DNA of 64,000 nt from Rhodoferax sp. OV413 (GCF_900104385.1 NZ_FNJA01000006.1:248001-312000), one strand, 5' to 3'; counted from the stretch's first letter, positions 42,404-51,406 are shown. Translations and numbers: made by a program. Notes: generated by a model not told the origin, from the letters alone.

Positions 42404-43072
42404 TCAAACCAAGGCCGGCGCAGCCAGGCGCTGCGCCAGCGCAGAGGGGCGCTGGCTTAAAAACCGGCGCAGCAGCGCGGGGTAGTCGCTGCCCACGGCG
42501 TTAGCCACCGACGGCCGCGCTGCCAAAGCCAGGCGCCAGGCGTTGATCTTGGGCGTGGCGGCAAAAAAGTCAAAGTCACCCAGGCTGTCGAACACATCGA
42601 AGTAGCGGAATACCGGACCGAAGACCGCATCCACCATCGAAAACTGCTGGCCCGCAAAGTAGGGGTCGCTCTGTAATGCGGCCTCCAAGCGTGCCCACTG
42701 GGCGCGCAGCTCGGCGGCTTTGCGGTCCAGTGCGGCCTCGTCGGGCGCGTTGTAGAAGCCTGCAATCGTGTTCAGCATGGCGGAGCCAAACTCCATCCAG
42801 GCGCGGTGCTGTGCGCGCTCCACGGCGTCGTCGGGGTGCAGGCGTGGCGCGGCGGTGTCGTCCAGGTACTCGCAGATCACAGCCGATTCAAAAATCGGCT
42901 GGCCGTCCACCTGCAGCACCGGCGTTTTGCCCAGGGGCGAGAGCTGCAGGAACCAGTCGGGCTTGTGCGCCAGGTCGATGTGGATGCGTTCAAAAGGCTG
43001 GCTCTTTTCTGCCAGCACGATGGCGGCGCGCTGTACATAGGGGCAGAGTGGGTGGCTGATGAGGGTGAGCAT
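42404..43072 (-). CDS. Glutathione S-transferase family protein
   Basis: A 222-residue protein. The N-terminal thioredoxin-fold domain opens LTLISHPLCPYVQRAAIVLA with a Cys-Pro-Tyr active site, followed by LGKTPVL (cis-Pro) and FESAVICEYLD. The C-terminal domain holds FSMVDAVFGPVFRYFD. It belongs to the omega/zeta-like stringent-starvation type of transferases. It is divergent from a LysR regulator 77 nt away that probably controls it. Confidence 0.9.
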   Translation of the reverse strand: MLTLISHPLCPYVQRAAIVLAEKSQPFERIHIDLAHKPDWFLQLSPLGKTPVLQVDGQPIFESAVICEYLDDTAAPRLHPDDAVERAQHRAWMEFGSAMLNTIAGFYNAPDEAALDRKAAELRAQWARLEAALQSDPYFAGQQFSMVDAVFGPVFRYFDVFDSLGDFDFFAATPKINAWRLALAARPSVANAVGSDYPALLRRFLSQRPSALAQRLAAPALV

Positions 43073-43110
43073 GGTAGGGGCCTATGCAGTGGGGATGCAG
43101 GAAATGTAGG

Positions 43111-43126
43111 ATTGCGCCAGCACAAT
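43111..43126. promoter_or_regulatory. LysR-box-like inverted repeat between GST and LysR genes
   Basis: ATTG-N8-CAAT (ATTGCGCCAGCACAAT) has 12 of 16 positions symmetric and contains the T-N11-A core of LysR operators. It lies midway in the 77-nt divergent gap. Confidence 0.4.
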
Positions 43127-43149
43127 GAAAATAGGCAGTGCTACAAACC

Positions 43150-44016
43150 ATGAATGCAATAGCGCAATACAAACTAAGCGCGGCCGATGTGGAAACGGTG
43201 TTGGCCCTGGTGCGCACCGGCACCCTGGCGGCCGCCGGTGAACGGCTGGCGGTGGATGCGTCCACCGTGTTCCGCAGCATCCAGCGCATTGAGAAAGGCC
43301 TGGGCCAGCGCCTGTTCGCGCGCTCGCGCAGCGGCTATCTGCCGTCCGAGCTGGCGCAGGAGCTGGCCAGCCGCGGCGAGCAGATGGAAGCCCAGCTGGA
43401 GGCGGCGCGCTCGGCCGCGCAGGCCCGGCCCGAGCAGGTCGCGGGCGCGGTGCGCATCACCACGACCGATACCGTCCTGCATGCGCTGGTGGCGCCGGCA
43501 TTGCAGCAGCTGCGAACGCTCCATCCGCTGCTGAGCTACGAGCTGCATGCGGGCAACGAGCTGGCCAGCCTGACCCGGCGCGATGCCGACATTGCGGTGC
43601 GCGCCACCCAGCGCCCACCGCCGCATCTGGTGGGCAAGCACATAGGCCCGATCCGTGTGGCGCTGTTTGCGGGCTTGAAAAGCGACGATACCGCCGCCCA
43701 GGCCAGCTGGATCGCGCCCGACGATGCCCTGCCCGAACACCCGTCGGTGCTCTGGCGCAAAAAGCATTTCCCCAAGGTCGCGCCCGCCTACCGGGTCAAC
43801 AGCATCCTGACTGTGGCCGAGCTGGTGGCCCAGGGCCTGGGCATTGGCGTGCTGCCGCTGTTCCTGGCGCAGCGCCGCAGTGACCTGCGCCAGCTGGGCG
43901 ATGTGCTGGACGAAGCCCAGACTGAACTCTGGTTGTTGACGCACACCGAATCGCGCCATTTGCGCCGTGTGCATGCCGTGTACAGCCATCTGGCGCAGAG
44001 TCTGGTGTTGCAGTAA
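43150..44016 (+). CDS. LysR family transcriptional regulator
   Basis: A 288-residue regulator. The N-terminal winged helix spans LSAADVETVLALVRTGTLAA to STVFRSIQRIEKGLGQRLF; the effector domain begins near AGAVRITTTDTVLHAL. The ATG at 43150 is chosen over an in-frame GTG at 43138. Divergent placement from the glutathione transferase gene is the classical LysR layout, so that gene is the likely target. Confidence 0.9.
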   Translation: MNAIAQYKLSAADVETVLALVRTGTLAAAGERLAVDASTVFRSIQRIEKGLGQRLFARSRSGYLPSELAQELASRGEQMEAQLEAARSAAQARPEQVAGAVRITTTDTVLHALVAPALQQLRTLHPLLSYELHAGNELASLTRRDADIAVRATQRPPPHLVGKHIGPIRVALFAGLKSDDTAAQASWIAPDDALPEHPSVLWRKKHFPKVAPAYRVNSILTVAELVAQGLGIGVLPLFLAQRRSDLRQLGDVLDEAQTELWLLTHTESRHLRRVHAVYSHLAQSLVLQ

Positions 44017-44128
44017 TGCTGGCAGGCCATCTTGCCGTAGGCCGCGTGTAAGGATTAGAACGCTGCACCGACGAATGGCCATGTGCGGAACCTGCTGCTC
44101 CGCATCCCACTCAGACCCAGGATCCATC

Positions 44129-44872
44129 ATGACACGCTCGACTGTTGCCCCCACCGCTTCTCGTTTTGCCATCTCCAAGGCCAGCCTGCTGCTCATGGCC
44201 GGCGTGGTGGTGCTGGCCGCGCTGTACTGGAGCCCCAGCGCCGTGGCCGAGAAGCCGGTGGCCATCCCACCGCCGTCGGCCCAGGCCCTGGCCGGCCTGG
44301 CACCGGCCAAGCCGACGGAGGAAACCGTGGTGTTTGCCGGCGGCTGCTTCTGGGGAATCCAGGCGGTGTTCCAGCACACCACGGGCGTGCTGCAGGCCGT
44401 GTCGGGCTATGCGGGCGGCACGCCGGCCGACGCCAACTACCAGCGCGTCAGCGGCGGTGGCACCGGCCATGCCGAGGCGGTGCAGGTACGCTTCGACCCG
44501 CGGCAGATCAGCTATGCGCAGTTGCTGCAGATCTATTTCTCGGTGGCCCACGACCCGACCCAGCTGAACCGCCAGTACCCGGATGTGGGCCCGCAGTACC
44601 GCTCGGCGGTGTTCTACGCGGATGCCAGCCAGAAGGCGCTGGCCGAGCGCTACATTGCCGAGCTGGATGCGGCCAAAGTCTTCCCCAGCAAGATCGTCAC
44701 CCAGCTGAGCCCGCTCAGCGGCTTCTACCCGGCCGAGAAGTACCACCAGAACTACGCCACCCTGCACCCCGACGCGCTGTACATCGCCCGTTACGACCTG
44801 CCGAAGATTGCCAACCTCAAGACCCTGCTGCCCGGCGTCTACCGCGAGCAGCCGGTGCTGGTGGCGAACTGA
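44129..44872 (+). CDS. msrA: Peptide-methionine (S)-S-oxide reductase, membrane-anchored/exported
   Basis: A 247-residue MsrA with an N-terminal hydrophobic segment (FAISKASLLLMAGVVVLAAL) that should export or anchor it to the periplasmic side. The catalytic motif GGCFWGIQAVF (about residue 71) and GYAGG, HAEAVQV and EKYHQNY complete the core. It repairs methionine-S-sulfoxide. A longer frame upstream overlaps the LysR gene and is rejected. Its last 56 bases overlap the 3' end of the convergent LysR gene. Confidence 0.9.
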   Translation: MTRSTVAPTASRFAISKASLLLMAGVVVLAALYWSPSAVAEKPVAIPPPSAQALAGLAPAKPTEETVVFAGGCFWGIQAVFQHTTGVLQAVSGYAGGTPADANYQRVSGGGTGHAEAVQVRFDPRQISYAQLLQIYFSVAHDPTQLNRQYPDVGPQYRSAVFYADASQKALAERYIAELDAAKVFPSKIVTQLSPLSGFYPAEKYHQNYATLHPDALYIARYDLPKIANLKTLLPGVYREQPVLVAN

Positions 44873-45806
44873 CGCCCGCCGCCAGTTCGTGCGGCTGCAG
44901 CACGAACTGCGTGTTGCCCACCAGCCGTTCCACCGCCAGGTCGATAAACGCACGCACCCGCGCCGGTTGGGCGCTGCGGCTGCCGTAGTACACGTACAGC
45001 CCCAGGTGGTCGGACACGTGGGCGGTGAGCAGGGGCACCAGCTGCCCGGCGCGCACCAGGGGCGCCGCCGTTGTGCCGACCAATTGGCCAATCGCCTGGC
45101 CGGCCACTACGGCGCGGGCTTCCAGCTCCACATCGTTGCTGAGCAGCGAGGCTGCGATGTTGCGGGCCACGATCTCCTCGCCCACCTTGAATTCCCAGGG
45201 CATGGGTTTGCCGGTGCTCGCATGCCTAAAGCCGCTGCAGCGGTGCTGGGCCAGTGCGTCGATGCTGGCCGGCGCACCATGCTGCGCGATGTAGGCCGGG
45301 GCGGCGCAGACCACCAGCTGCAAGGGCATGAGCCGGCGCGAGATGCTGCCCTCGGGTGGCGAACCAGCGCGGAAGCCCACATCGACCCGGTCCTCCACCC
45401 AGTTGCTGAGGCGGTCGTCCATCTGCACATCGGGCTCGATCTGCGGATGGCGGCGGCAGAACTCCTCCAGCACCGGCCACAGCACTTCCAGCATGATGGA
45501 GCGCGGCGCCACGATGCGCAGCGGCCCGGCAATCTCTTCGCGGCCCCGGCGCGCGCCGTGCAGTGCGCGCTGCAGGGTGGACAGGCCGGGCTGGGCGGCC
45601 TGCAGAAACTGCGCGCCCTCTTCGGTCAGGCTCAGGCTGCGGGTGGTGCGGTGGAACAGGCGCACGCCCAGGTGCTGCTCCAGCTGCACCAGCGCCTGGC
45701 TGGCGGCCTGCGGGCTGATGCCTTGTGCCGCGGCGGCCTGGCGCAGGCTGCCGAGTTCGGCGGCTTTGACGAAGGTGGCAACTGCGCGCAGTTCGTTGAT
45801 GGCCAT
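44817..45806 (-). CDS. LysR family transcriptional regulator
   Basis: A 329-residue regulator, about 30 residues longer than usual. The N-terminal helix-turn-helix covers FVKAAELGSLRQAAAAQGIS and LVQLEQHLGVRLFHRTTR. The effector domain begins near GPLRIVAPRSIML. The extra C-terminal tail (SSPPAPAARGRRRAAGS) is encoded over the convergent msrA 3' end, suggesting that an original stop was lost. It is divergent from the SDR gene 114 nt away, its probable target. Confidence 0.88.
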   Translation of the reverse strand: MAINELRAVATFVKAAELGSLRQAAAAQGISPQAASQALVQLEQHLGVRLFHRTTRSLSLTEEGAQFLQAAQPGLSTLQRALHGARRGREEIAGPLRIVAPRSIMLEVLWPVLEEFCRRHPQIEPDVQMDDRLSNWVEDRVDVGFRAGSPPEGSISRRLMPLQLVVCAAPAYIAQHGAPASIDALAQHRCSGFRHASTGKPMPWEFKVGEEIVARNIAASLLSNDVELEARAVVAGQAIGQLVGTTAAPLVRAGQLVPLLTAHVSDHLGLYVYYGSRSAQPARVRAFIDLAVERLVGNTQFVLQPHELAAGVSSPPAPAARGRRRAAGS

Positions 45807-45920
45807 GGGTTTCTACATTGTCATGAATTTCTTGATTATGAAGCCAGTGATTGCCGGCTATTCAGTTGGGTATGCAAAAACTACATTGCCCTACCGCAAC
45901 ATTGATTCAAGGACTTCAGC

Positions 45921-46793
45921 ATGACAAGCAACACTACTTTCCCCCGCATCTGGATGGTCACCGGCGCATCGCGCGGCATAGGCGCGCGCATCACAGAAGC
46001 TGCGCTGGCCCAGGGCGACGCCGTGGTCGCCACCGCCCGCGACGCGGTTGCGCTGCAGCAGCGCTTTGGCCACAGCGAGGGCTTGCTGGCCCTGCCGCTG
46101 GACGTGACCGACGAAGCCCAGGCCGCGCGCGCCGTGGCTGCTGCGCTGGACCGCTTTGGCCGTATCGACGTGCTGGTCAACAACGCTGGCTACGGCCTGC
46201 TGGGCGCGGTGGAGGAAGCCAGCGCCGACGAGGTCCGCCGCCTGTACGAGACCAATGTGTTCGGCCTGCTGAACGTGACCCGCGCCGTGCTGCCCGCGAT
46301 GCGGGCGCGCCGCCAGGGCCACGTCATCAATATCTCGTCGCTGGGTGGCTACCAGTCGGCGGCGGGCTTTGGCCTGTACTGTTCGACCAAGTTCGCGGTG
46401 GAAGGCCTGACCGAAGCCCTGCACGCCGAACTGGCGCCGCTGGGCATCCACGCCACGGTGGTCGAGCCCGGCTACTTCCGCACCGACTTTCTCGATGCCG
46501 CCTCCCTGGCGGTATCGCCCCGGGTGCTGGACGACTACGCGGCCAGCGCCGGCAAGGTGCGCGTGGCCGCCACGCGCATCAACCACCAGCAGCCCGGCGA
46601 CCCGCTGCGGCTGGCCCAGGCGCTGCTGGCCCTGGTGGCATCGCCGACTCCGCCGCTGCGCCTGCCGCTGGGCACCGACACGCTGCAGACGATTGCCGAC
46701 AAGCATGCGTTTGTGGAGCGCGAAACCGCGCAGTGGCGCACATTGGCAGCGTCGACAGATTTCCCCAAACAGGTCGCAGCGGCGGTTGTCTGA
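45921..46793 (+). CDS. SDR family oxidoreductase
   Basis: A 290-residue classical short-chain dehydrogenase. The cofactor motif is TGASRGIG (about residues 14-21), the strand-4 motif NNAGYG, and the catalytic Ser and Tyr-x3-Lys are in INISSLGGYQ and YCSTK. The C-terminal half is typical of the longer NADP-dependent group. The substrate is unknown. It is probably controlled by the divergent LysR gene. Confidence 0.9.
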   Translation: MTSNTTFPRIWMVTGASRGIGARITEAALAQGDAVVATARDAVALQQRFGHSEGLLALPLDVTDEAQAARAVAAALDRFGRIDVLVNNAGYGLLGAVEEASADEVRRLYETNVFGLLNVTRAVLPAMRARRQGHVINISSLGGYQSAAGFGLYCSTKFAVEGLTEALHAELAPLGIHATVVEPGYFRTDFLDAASLAVSPRVLDDYAASAGKVRVAATRINHQQPGDPLRLAQALLALVASPTPPLRLPLGTDTLQTIADKHAFVERETAQWRTLAASTDFPKQVAAAVV

Positions 46794-46832
46794 TTTGCTA
46801 TAAAAATAACAGCTACTTGCGCTTGTTTTTGT
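46794..46832. repeat. Dispersed palindromic repeat, copy M (half copy)
   Basis: TTTGCTATAAAAATAACAGC then TACTTGCGCTTG: one arm of the repeat. It fills the 19-nt gap between the SDR and GFA stops, and its GCGC block encodes the last codons and stop of the GFA gene. Confidence 0.5.
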
Positions 46833-47337
46833 TTGGAGTTTTTGAGGGCGCCGTACCCGATGTCAGCCCCCGCTGCGCATGCCATTCGGCCAGCGAAAAG
46901 TCGGGGTAGCCGCCAAAGCGTGGGTCGCCCTTGTGGCCTTCGACCCGCACCCATGCGGCCTTGGAGTTCAGCAGGCAGTGCACGTTCTCCGGCGGCGTCG
47001 GCAGCGGGGTGTCGATGGCGCCGGCATGCGGATGCACCAGGTCGGGCCAACTCGGGTCCCACAGCCACAGCGCCGTGCCGCAGCGGCTGCAGAAGTGGCG
47101 CTGGCCGCTGCTGTGGCGCAGCTCGTCGCCCTCTTGGATCGTGGCTTGGTAGATTCTCAGATAGCGCTTGCCGGTGACGCGCAGCGTGCGGTGGTCGGCG
47201 CCCAGGTTGATGGCGTAGCCGCCGGTGCCGGCTGTCTTGCGGCAGATGCTGCAGTAGCAGCGCATGAAGGGCACGGGCTCGTGCGCATCGACCGAGAACT
47301 TCACGCTGCCGCAGTGGCAGGAGCCTTCCAGATGCAT
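46813..47337 (-). CDS. GFA family protein (CENP-V/glutathione-dependent formaldehyde-activating fold)
   Basis: A 174-residue zinc protein. Zinc-binding cysteines are seen in GSCHCGSVKF, MRCYCSICRKTAG and HFCSRCGTALW. The family name comes from glutathione-dependent formaldehyde activation, but most members have unproven activity. The C-terminal tail (PSKTPNKNKRK) is basic, and its end is encoded by a repeat half copy. Confidence 0.88.
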   Translation of the reverse strand: MHLEGSCHCGSVKFSVDAHEPVPFMRCYCSICRKTAGTGGYAINLGADHRTLRVTGKRYLRIYQATIQEGDELRHSSGQRHFCSRCGTALWLWDPSWPDLVHPHAGAIDTPLPTPPENVHCLLNSKAAWVRVEGHKGDPRFGGYPDFSLAEWHAQRGLTSGTAPSKTPNKNKRK

Positions 47338-47373
47338 GTCGTTTCTCCTAAGGCTTGGGTTCGCGGGCCGGGC

Positions 47374-48243
47374 CTAAGCCGTCTGGACCTGCGCCTGGGC
47401 CACGGCCTGGTCGACCCAGTCGAGCACTGCGCCGTGCAGGCTGCTGTCGCTGGCCACCAGGTCTTCCAGCACGGTCAGGTGGTCGGCGCCGTCCACCATC
47501 AGCTGGGTGCTGGGGTGGCCGGCGTCCTGCCAGGCCGCGTGCATGCGCTGGGTCTGCACCAGGAAGGCTCGGGTCTCGGCGCCGCCCACGGCAAACAGTG
47601 CGGGCGCCGCCACCGCGCCAACCCGGCCTACCGGAGAATGGCGCCGCGCGCTTTCGGCGTCCAGGCCGAGCGCCCGGTTCAGGGTGGTGTCGACCAGCGG
47701 CGCCAGGTCGTACACGCCGCTGATGGCCAGCACGCCGTGGATGCGCGGGCTGGGCTGGGTGTCGTCATCGGCCAGCTTGTCGGTCAGCGCCAGTTCCACC
47801 GCGATATGGCCGCCCGCCGAATGGCCGCTGGCCAACAGCGGCAGATCGCCCTGGCCGCGCGCCAGCACGTGGCGGTGCACGGCCACCACCCCGCGCCGGG
47901 TTGCATCCACCAGCTCGCCCAGCGATACCTGCGGGCACAGCGGGTAGTTGACCAGGGCCACATGCAGGCCGCGCCGGGTGAAGGCCGGGGCGATGAAGCG
48001 GAAGGTCGATTTGTCGCGCGACTGCCAATAGCCGGCGTGGAAGAACAGCAGCGTGGCCCGCGGCCGGCCGCGCGCCGGGAAGAAGTCAAAGCACTCGCGG
48101 TGGCCGTCGCCGTAGCGGATGTCCAGCATGCCGGTGCTGGCCACGTCGGCGCTGAGGATGTCGAAATGCGGCAGCAGGGCCGCAAAGCTGAGGCGCGACT
48201 GTCCCGTCAGGTACTGGAACTGCGCGTCAGTAGGCTGTTGCAT
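47374..48243 (-). CDS. Alpha/beta hydrolase, kynurenine formamidase-like
   Basis: A 289-residue hydrolase. LLFFHAGYWQSRDKSTFRF is the oxyanion H-x-G-x-W region seen in arylformamidases, GHSAGGHIAVEL the nucleophile elbow, and GADHLTVLEDL the histidine region. No tryptophan catabolic gene is adjacent, so formamidase activity on kynurenine is only one possibility. The start at 48243 (MQQPTDAQF) is chosen; a longer frame would run through repeat copy N. It lies 36 nt from the GFA gene on the same strand. Confidence 0.83.
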   Translation of the reverse strand: MQQPTDAQFQYLTGQSRLSFAALLPHFDILSADVASTGMLDIRYGDGHRECFDFFPARGRPRATLLFFHAGYWQSRDKSTFRFIAPAFTRRGLHVALVNYPLCPQVSLGELVDATRRGVVAVHRHVLARGQGDLPLLASGHSAGGHIAVELALTDKLADDDTQPSPRIHGVLAISGVYDLAPLVDTTLNRALGLDAESARRHSPVGRVGAVAAPALFAVGGAETRAFLVQTQRMHAAWQDAGHPSTQLMVDGADHLTVLEDLVASDSSLHGAVLDWVDQAVAQAQVQTA

Positions 48244-48268
48244 AGTGTCTCCAAAAGCTAGTTTGCTC

Positions 48269-48322
48269 TTTAAAAGATAGCTGGTGGCGCAGGTTCCATA
48301 TGCGCCATGGCCTGATTTCGTC
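48269..48322. repeat. Dispersed palindromic repeat, copy N
   Basis: AAAAGATAGCTGGTGGCGCA, then GGTTCCATATGCGCCATGGC: both GCGC blocks are kept. It lies in the gap upstream of the formamidase-like gene. Confidence 0.82.
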
Positions 48323-48408
48323 TGCCTATGGGTGGCCCATGGCATGCCAGGCTTTGTACTCTGGTTTGCTTGTGCCGCTGTCTCTGCCTTGGCACAAGCC
48401 TTTCAGCG

Positions 48409-49773
48409 TCAGGGCTTTAATTCGCCCAGCAGGGTGGGGATCAGCTCAGCCACCGTGGGGTGGATGTGCATGGCCTGCTGCAGCACCGGGTACGGCGCCT
48501 TGGCGGCCATCATGTCGAGAATGCTGTGGATGGCTTCGTCACCACCCACGCCCAGGATGGTGGCGCCCAGGATGGCCTGGGTCTGCGCGTCCACCACGAT
48601 TTGCATGAAGCCGTCGGTCTCGGCTTTCTCTACCGCCCGGCCCACGCGGGCCATGGGCCGCATGCCGACCCGCACGTCATGGCCGGTCTTGCGGGCCTGC
48701 GCCGGGCTCAGGCCGACCCGGCCCAGCGGTGGGTCAATATACAGCGCATAGGTGTCGATGCGGTCGCTGAGTTTGCGGCTGGCGCCGTCCAGCAGGTTGG
48801 CCGCGACGATCTCGAAGTCGTTGTACGCCGTGTGGGTGAAGGCGCCGCGGCCATTGCAGTCGCCCAGCGCGTAGATGCCGGGCACGTTGGTTTGCAGCTG
48901 CTGGTTCACCACGATGTAACCGCGCGCATCCAGCGCCACGCCGGCCTGGTCCAGTGCCAGATCGTCGGTGTTCGGCCGGCGGCCCACGGCTACCAATACG
49001 TGAGAGCCAACGACCTCGGCATCGGCCGTGGTGCCGACCGCAATGTCGGCGCCGCGCCGGGCAAAGCGGATGCTGTCGGCGTTCAGATGGACGGCAATGC
49101 CCTCGCGCTCCAGGATGGCCTGTACCGCGCTGGACACCTCGGTGTCTTCGCGCGAGATGAGGCGCGGGCCGCGCTCGACTACCGTCACTTCGCTGCCGAA
49201 GCGCCGGTACATCTGGGCGAATTCCAGGCCGATATAGCTGCCGCCGACGATCACCAGATGCCGTGGCAGCTCGGCCAGCGCCATCATCGAGGTGTTGGTC
49301 AGATAAGGCACGTCGTCGATGCCCGGCAGGTCGGGGATGGACGCGCGTCCGCCTACGTTCAGGAAGATGCGTTCGGCGCTCAGCAGCGCATCGCCCACGC
49401 GCAAACTGCGCGCCGATTCGAAGCGCGCATGGCCTTCGAACACGGTGCAGCCGGCCATGCCTTTGAGCCAGGACTCGACGCCCTGGCGCGCATTCAGAGT
49501 CACCTTGTCCTTGCGGGCTTTGACCATCTGCATGTCCATGGCCAGGCTGCCGGCGATCTGCACACCGAACTCGGCCGCGCGGCGCACCACATGGGCGGCA
49601 CGGGCGCTGGCGATCAAGGTCTTGGTCGGCATGCAGCCGGTGTTGACGCAGGTGCCTCCGAACAGCTGGCGCTCCACCAGCGCCACACGTTGGCCGGCGG
49701 CCGTCAGGCGCCCGGCCAGCGAGGGCCCAGCCTGGCCGGCGCCGACGATGATGGCGTCGAAACGCTGGCTCAT
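48409..49773 (-). CDS. FAD-dependent pyridine nucleotide-disulfide oxidoreductase (mercuric reductase-like)
   Basis: A 454-residue flavoprotein. The N-terminal FAD motif is VGAGQAGPSLAGRL, the redox-active disulfide is in FGGTCVNTGCMPTKT (about residues 39-53), the NAD motif is IVGGSYIGLEFAQM, and the second FAD motif is IYALGDCNGRG. The dimer domain holds HIHPTVAELIPTL. It lacks the N-terminal metal domain and the C-terminal Cys-Cys of true mercuric reductases, so detoxification of mercury is unlikely; the partner is unknown. It starts inside the stop of the DUF4126 gene. Confidence 0.88.
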   Translation of the reverse strand: MSQRFDAIIVGAGQAGPSLAGRLTAAGQRVALVERQLFGGTCVNTGCMPTKTLIASARAAHVVRRAAEFGVQIAGSLAMDMQMVKARKDKVTLNARQGVESWLKGMAGCTVFEGHARFESARSLRVGDALLSAERIFLNVGGRASIPDLPGIDDVPYLTNTSMMALAELPRHLVIVGGSYIGLEFAQMYRRFGSEVTVVERGPRLISREDTEVSSAVQAILEREGIAVHLNADSIRFARRGADIAVGTTADAEVVGSHVLVAVGRRPNTDDLALDQAGVALDARGYIVVNQQLQTNVPGIYALGDCNGRGAFTHTAYNDFEIVAANLLDGASRKLSDRIDTYALYIDPPLGRVGLSPAQARKTGHDVRVGMRPMARVGRAVEKAETDGFMQIVVDAQTQAILGATILGVGGDEAIHSILDMMAAKAPYPVLQQAMHIHPTVAELIPTLLGELKP

Positions 49774-50249
49774 AGCGTGAGCGGTGTAGACACGATGACG
49801 ATGGCGCCGACGACTGCCACCAGGTCTTCCAGCAGTGCGGCAGGCAGGTCTTTGCCGAAGGACTTGGCCAGCTTGCTGCGGGCCAGCGCGCCGCCCAGTG
49901 TGCCGATCACCGCCCCGGCCACGCCGGCCACCAGGCCGGGCAGCAAGGCGCCGACCGAAGCGCCTATGGTGGCGCCGCAGAGGCCACCGCTGGCCAGGCG
50001 CGCGCCAAACTGCATGGGTACCTTGCGGCTCGGGGTTTGTGGCAGCTGGTCGGTGACCATCTCGATGGCGGCCAGCAGGGTGAAGATATAGGGGGTGTAG
50101 GCATGGCCCATGAAGGCCAGCGGTGTGCCTGTGACGGGCAACCAGCCCAGCTGTGCGGCCCAGCTGACGGCGGCCGGCGCCGTCATGGCGCGCAGGCCTG
50201 CGATCACGCCGATCAGCAATGCCAAAACATAGACTGCATAGACTGGCAT
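49770..50249 (-). CDS. DUF4126 domain-containing membrane protein
   Basis: A 159-residue inner-membrane protein with hydrophobic segments at both ends and a Gly/Ala-rich central helix pair (GATIGASVGALLPGLVAGVA). RAMTAPAAVSWAAQLGW near the N terminus is a family hallmark. Function is unknown. Its stop overlaps the oxidoreductase start by 4 bases, so the two are co-translated. The start at 50249 gives a membrane-like N terminus; the longer frame is rejected. Confidence 0.82.
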   Translation of the reverse strand: MPVYAVYVLALLIGVIAGLRAMTAPAAVSWAAQLGWLPVTGTPLAFMGHAYTPYIFTLLAAIEMVTDQLPQTPSRKVPMQFGARLASGGLCGATIGASVGALLPGLVAGVAGAVIGTLGGALARSKLAKSFGKDLPAALLEDLVAVVGAIVIVSTPLTL

Positions 50250-50374
50250 AGGGGGGCTCTCCTGGTTGCCGGGGCAGTGTATCGTCGAGTTTGGGTTAGC
50301 GCTAGCCCAGGCGCGGCCACCGGTTGAATCCCGGCCCGCCGACCCCATTTGTCCGTTTTGAAGGAAAGCCCGCC

Positions 50375-51397
50375 ATGCCAGCCAGCCAGCCTGTTCTGCA
50401 CGTCAAACCCTTAGGTTTCCCCTGGGAAACCATGGACCCGTTCCTGTTCTGCGCCTACCACGACGACGCCTATCCGAAGGCCAATGGGGATCTCGGTCCG
50501 GCCGCCTCGCTGGCCGGGCGCGCCATCGGCCAGGACTTCAGCCGCAAGGACGGCTGGAGCATGTACCACGGCGAGACCGTGCCCGGCTTTCCGCCGCACC
50601 CGCACCGCGGCTTCGAGACCGTGACCGTGGTGCGCAAGGGCCTGGTTGACCACGCCGACTCGCTGGGCGCCAGCGCGCGCTACGGCGCTGGCGATGTGCA
50701 GTGGCTGACCACCGGCCGCGGCATCGTGCATGCCGAGATGTTCCCGCTGCTGGACCAAGCCCAGCCGAACCCGCTGGAGCTGTTCCAGATCTGGCTGAAC
50801 CTGCCGGCGCGCAACAAGATGGTGGAGCCGCACTTCACCATGTTCTGGCAGCAGGACGTGCCGCGCTACAGCCATACCGATGCGGGGGGCCGAAGTACCC
50901 GGGTGCTGGTCACCGCCGGCCAGCTGGGCGATGTGCAGCCGCTGGCGCCACCGCCCGATTCCTTTGCTGCCCAGGCCGATGCCGACGTGGCCATCTGGAC
51001 CATCAGCATGGAGCCCGGTGCGCGCTGGACCCTGCCGGCCGCCGCGGGCGCGCAGACGCGGCGCCAGCTGTACTTCTTCAAAGGCGGGGCGGTGCAGATC
51101 GCCGGCCAGGCGCTGGACAGCCATGCCGTCATAGCCCTGGACGCCGGGGCGGACGTGGAGTTGGTCAACGGCCCGGAGCTCAGCGAATTCCTGCTGCTGC
51201 AGGGCCGGCCGCTGGGCGAGCCGGTGGCGCAGTACGGCCCCTTCGTGATGAACACCCGGGCCGAGATCGAGCAGGCCATGGCCGACTACCGGCGCACCCA
51301 GTTCGGTGGCTGGCCCTGGGGCGACGCGGCGCCGGTGCACGGCACCGACCCCGCGCGCTTCACCCAGATGCTGGGCGGCGAGAAGGTCTTGGCCTGA
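50375..51397 (+). CDS. Pirin family protein
   Basis: A 340-residue bicupin. The N-terminal cupin carries PPHPHRGFETVT and GRGIVHAEMF, which supply the three histidines and the glutamate of the metal site. The C-terminal cupin is degenerate. Bacterial pirins include quercetin dioxygenases and regulators of metabolism. The ATG follows AAGGAAAG at good spacing. It is divergent from the DUF4126 unit. Confidence 0.88.
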   Translation: MPASQPVLHVKPLGFPWETMDPFLFCAYHDDAYPKANGDLGPAASLAGRAIGQDFSRKDGWSMYHGETVPGFPPHPHRGFETVTVVRKGLVDHADSLGASARYGAGDVQWLTTGRGIVHAEMFPLLDQAQPNPLELFQIWLNLPARNKMVEPHFTMFWQQDVPRYSHTDAGGRSTRVLVTAGQLGDVQPLAPPPDSFAAQADADVAIWTISMEPGARWTLPAAAGAQTRRQLYFFKGGAVQIAGQALDSHAVIALDAGADVELVNGPELSEFLLLQGRPLGEPVAQYGPFVMNTRAEIEQAMADYRRTQFGGWPWGDAAPVHGTDPARFTQMLGGEKVLA

Positions 51398-51406
51398 GCC
51401 TGCAAT

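Noticed and set aside
48244-48345. N-terminal extension of the formamidase-like hydrolase through repeat copy N
   Set aside because: Considered as another repeat-encoded N terminus, but the 34 residues have no signal-peptide character and the ATG at 48243 begins the family-like part.
48409-49773. Mercury resistance (merA)
   Set aside because: No N-terminal metal domain, no C-terminal vicinal cysteines and no mer genes nearby; only the general disulfide oxidoreductase core is present.
48460-50091. 543-codon antisense frame opposite the disulfide oxidoreductase and DUF4126 genes
   Set aside because: It spans two coupled real genes and has no recognisable domain.
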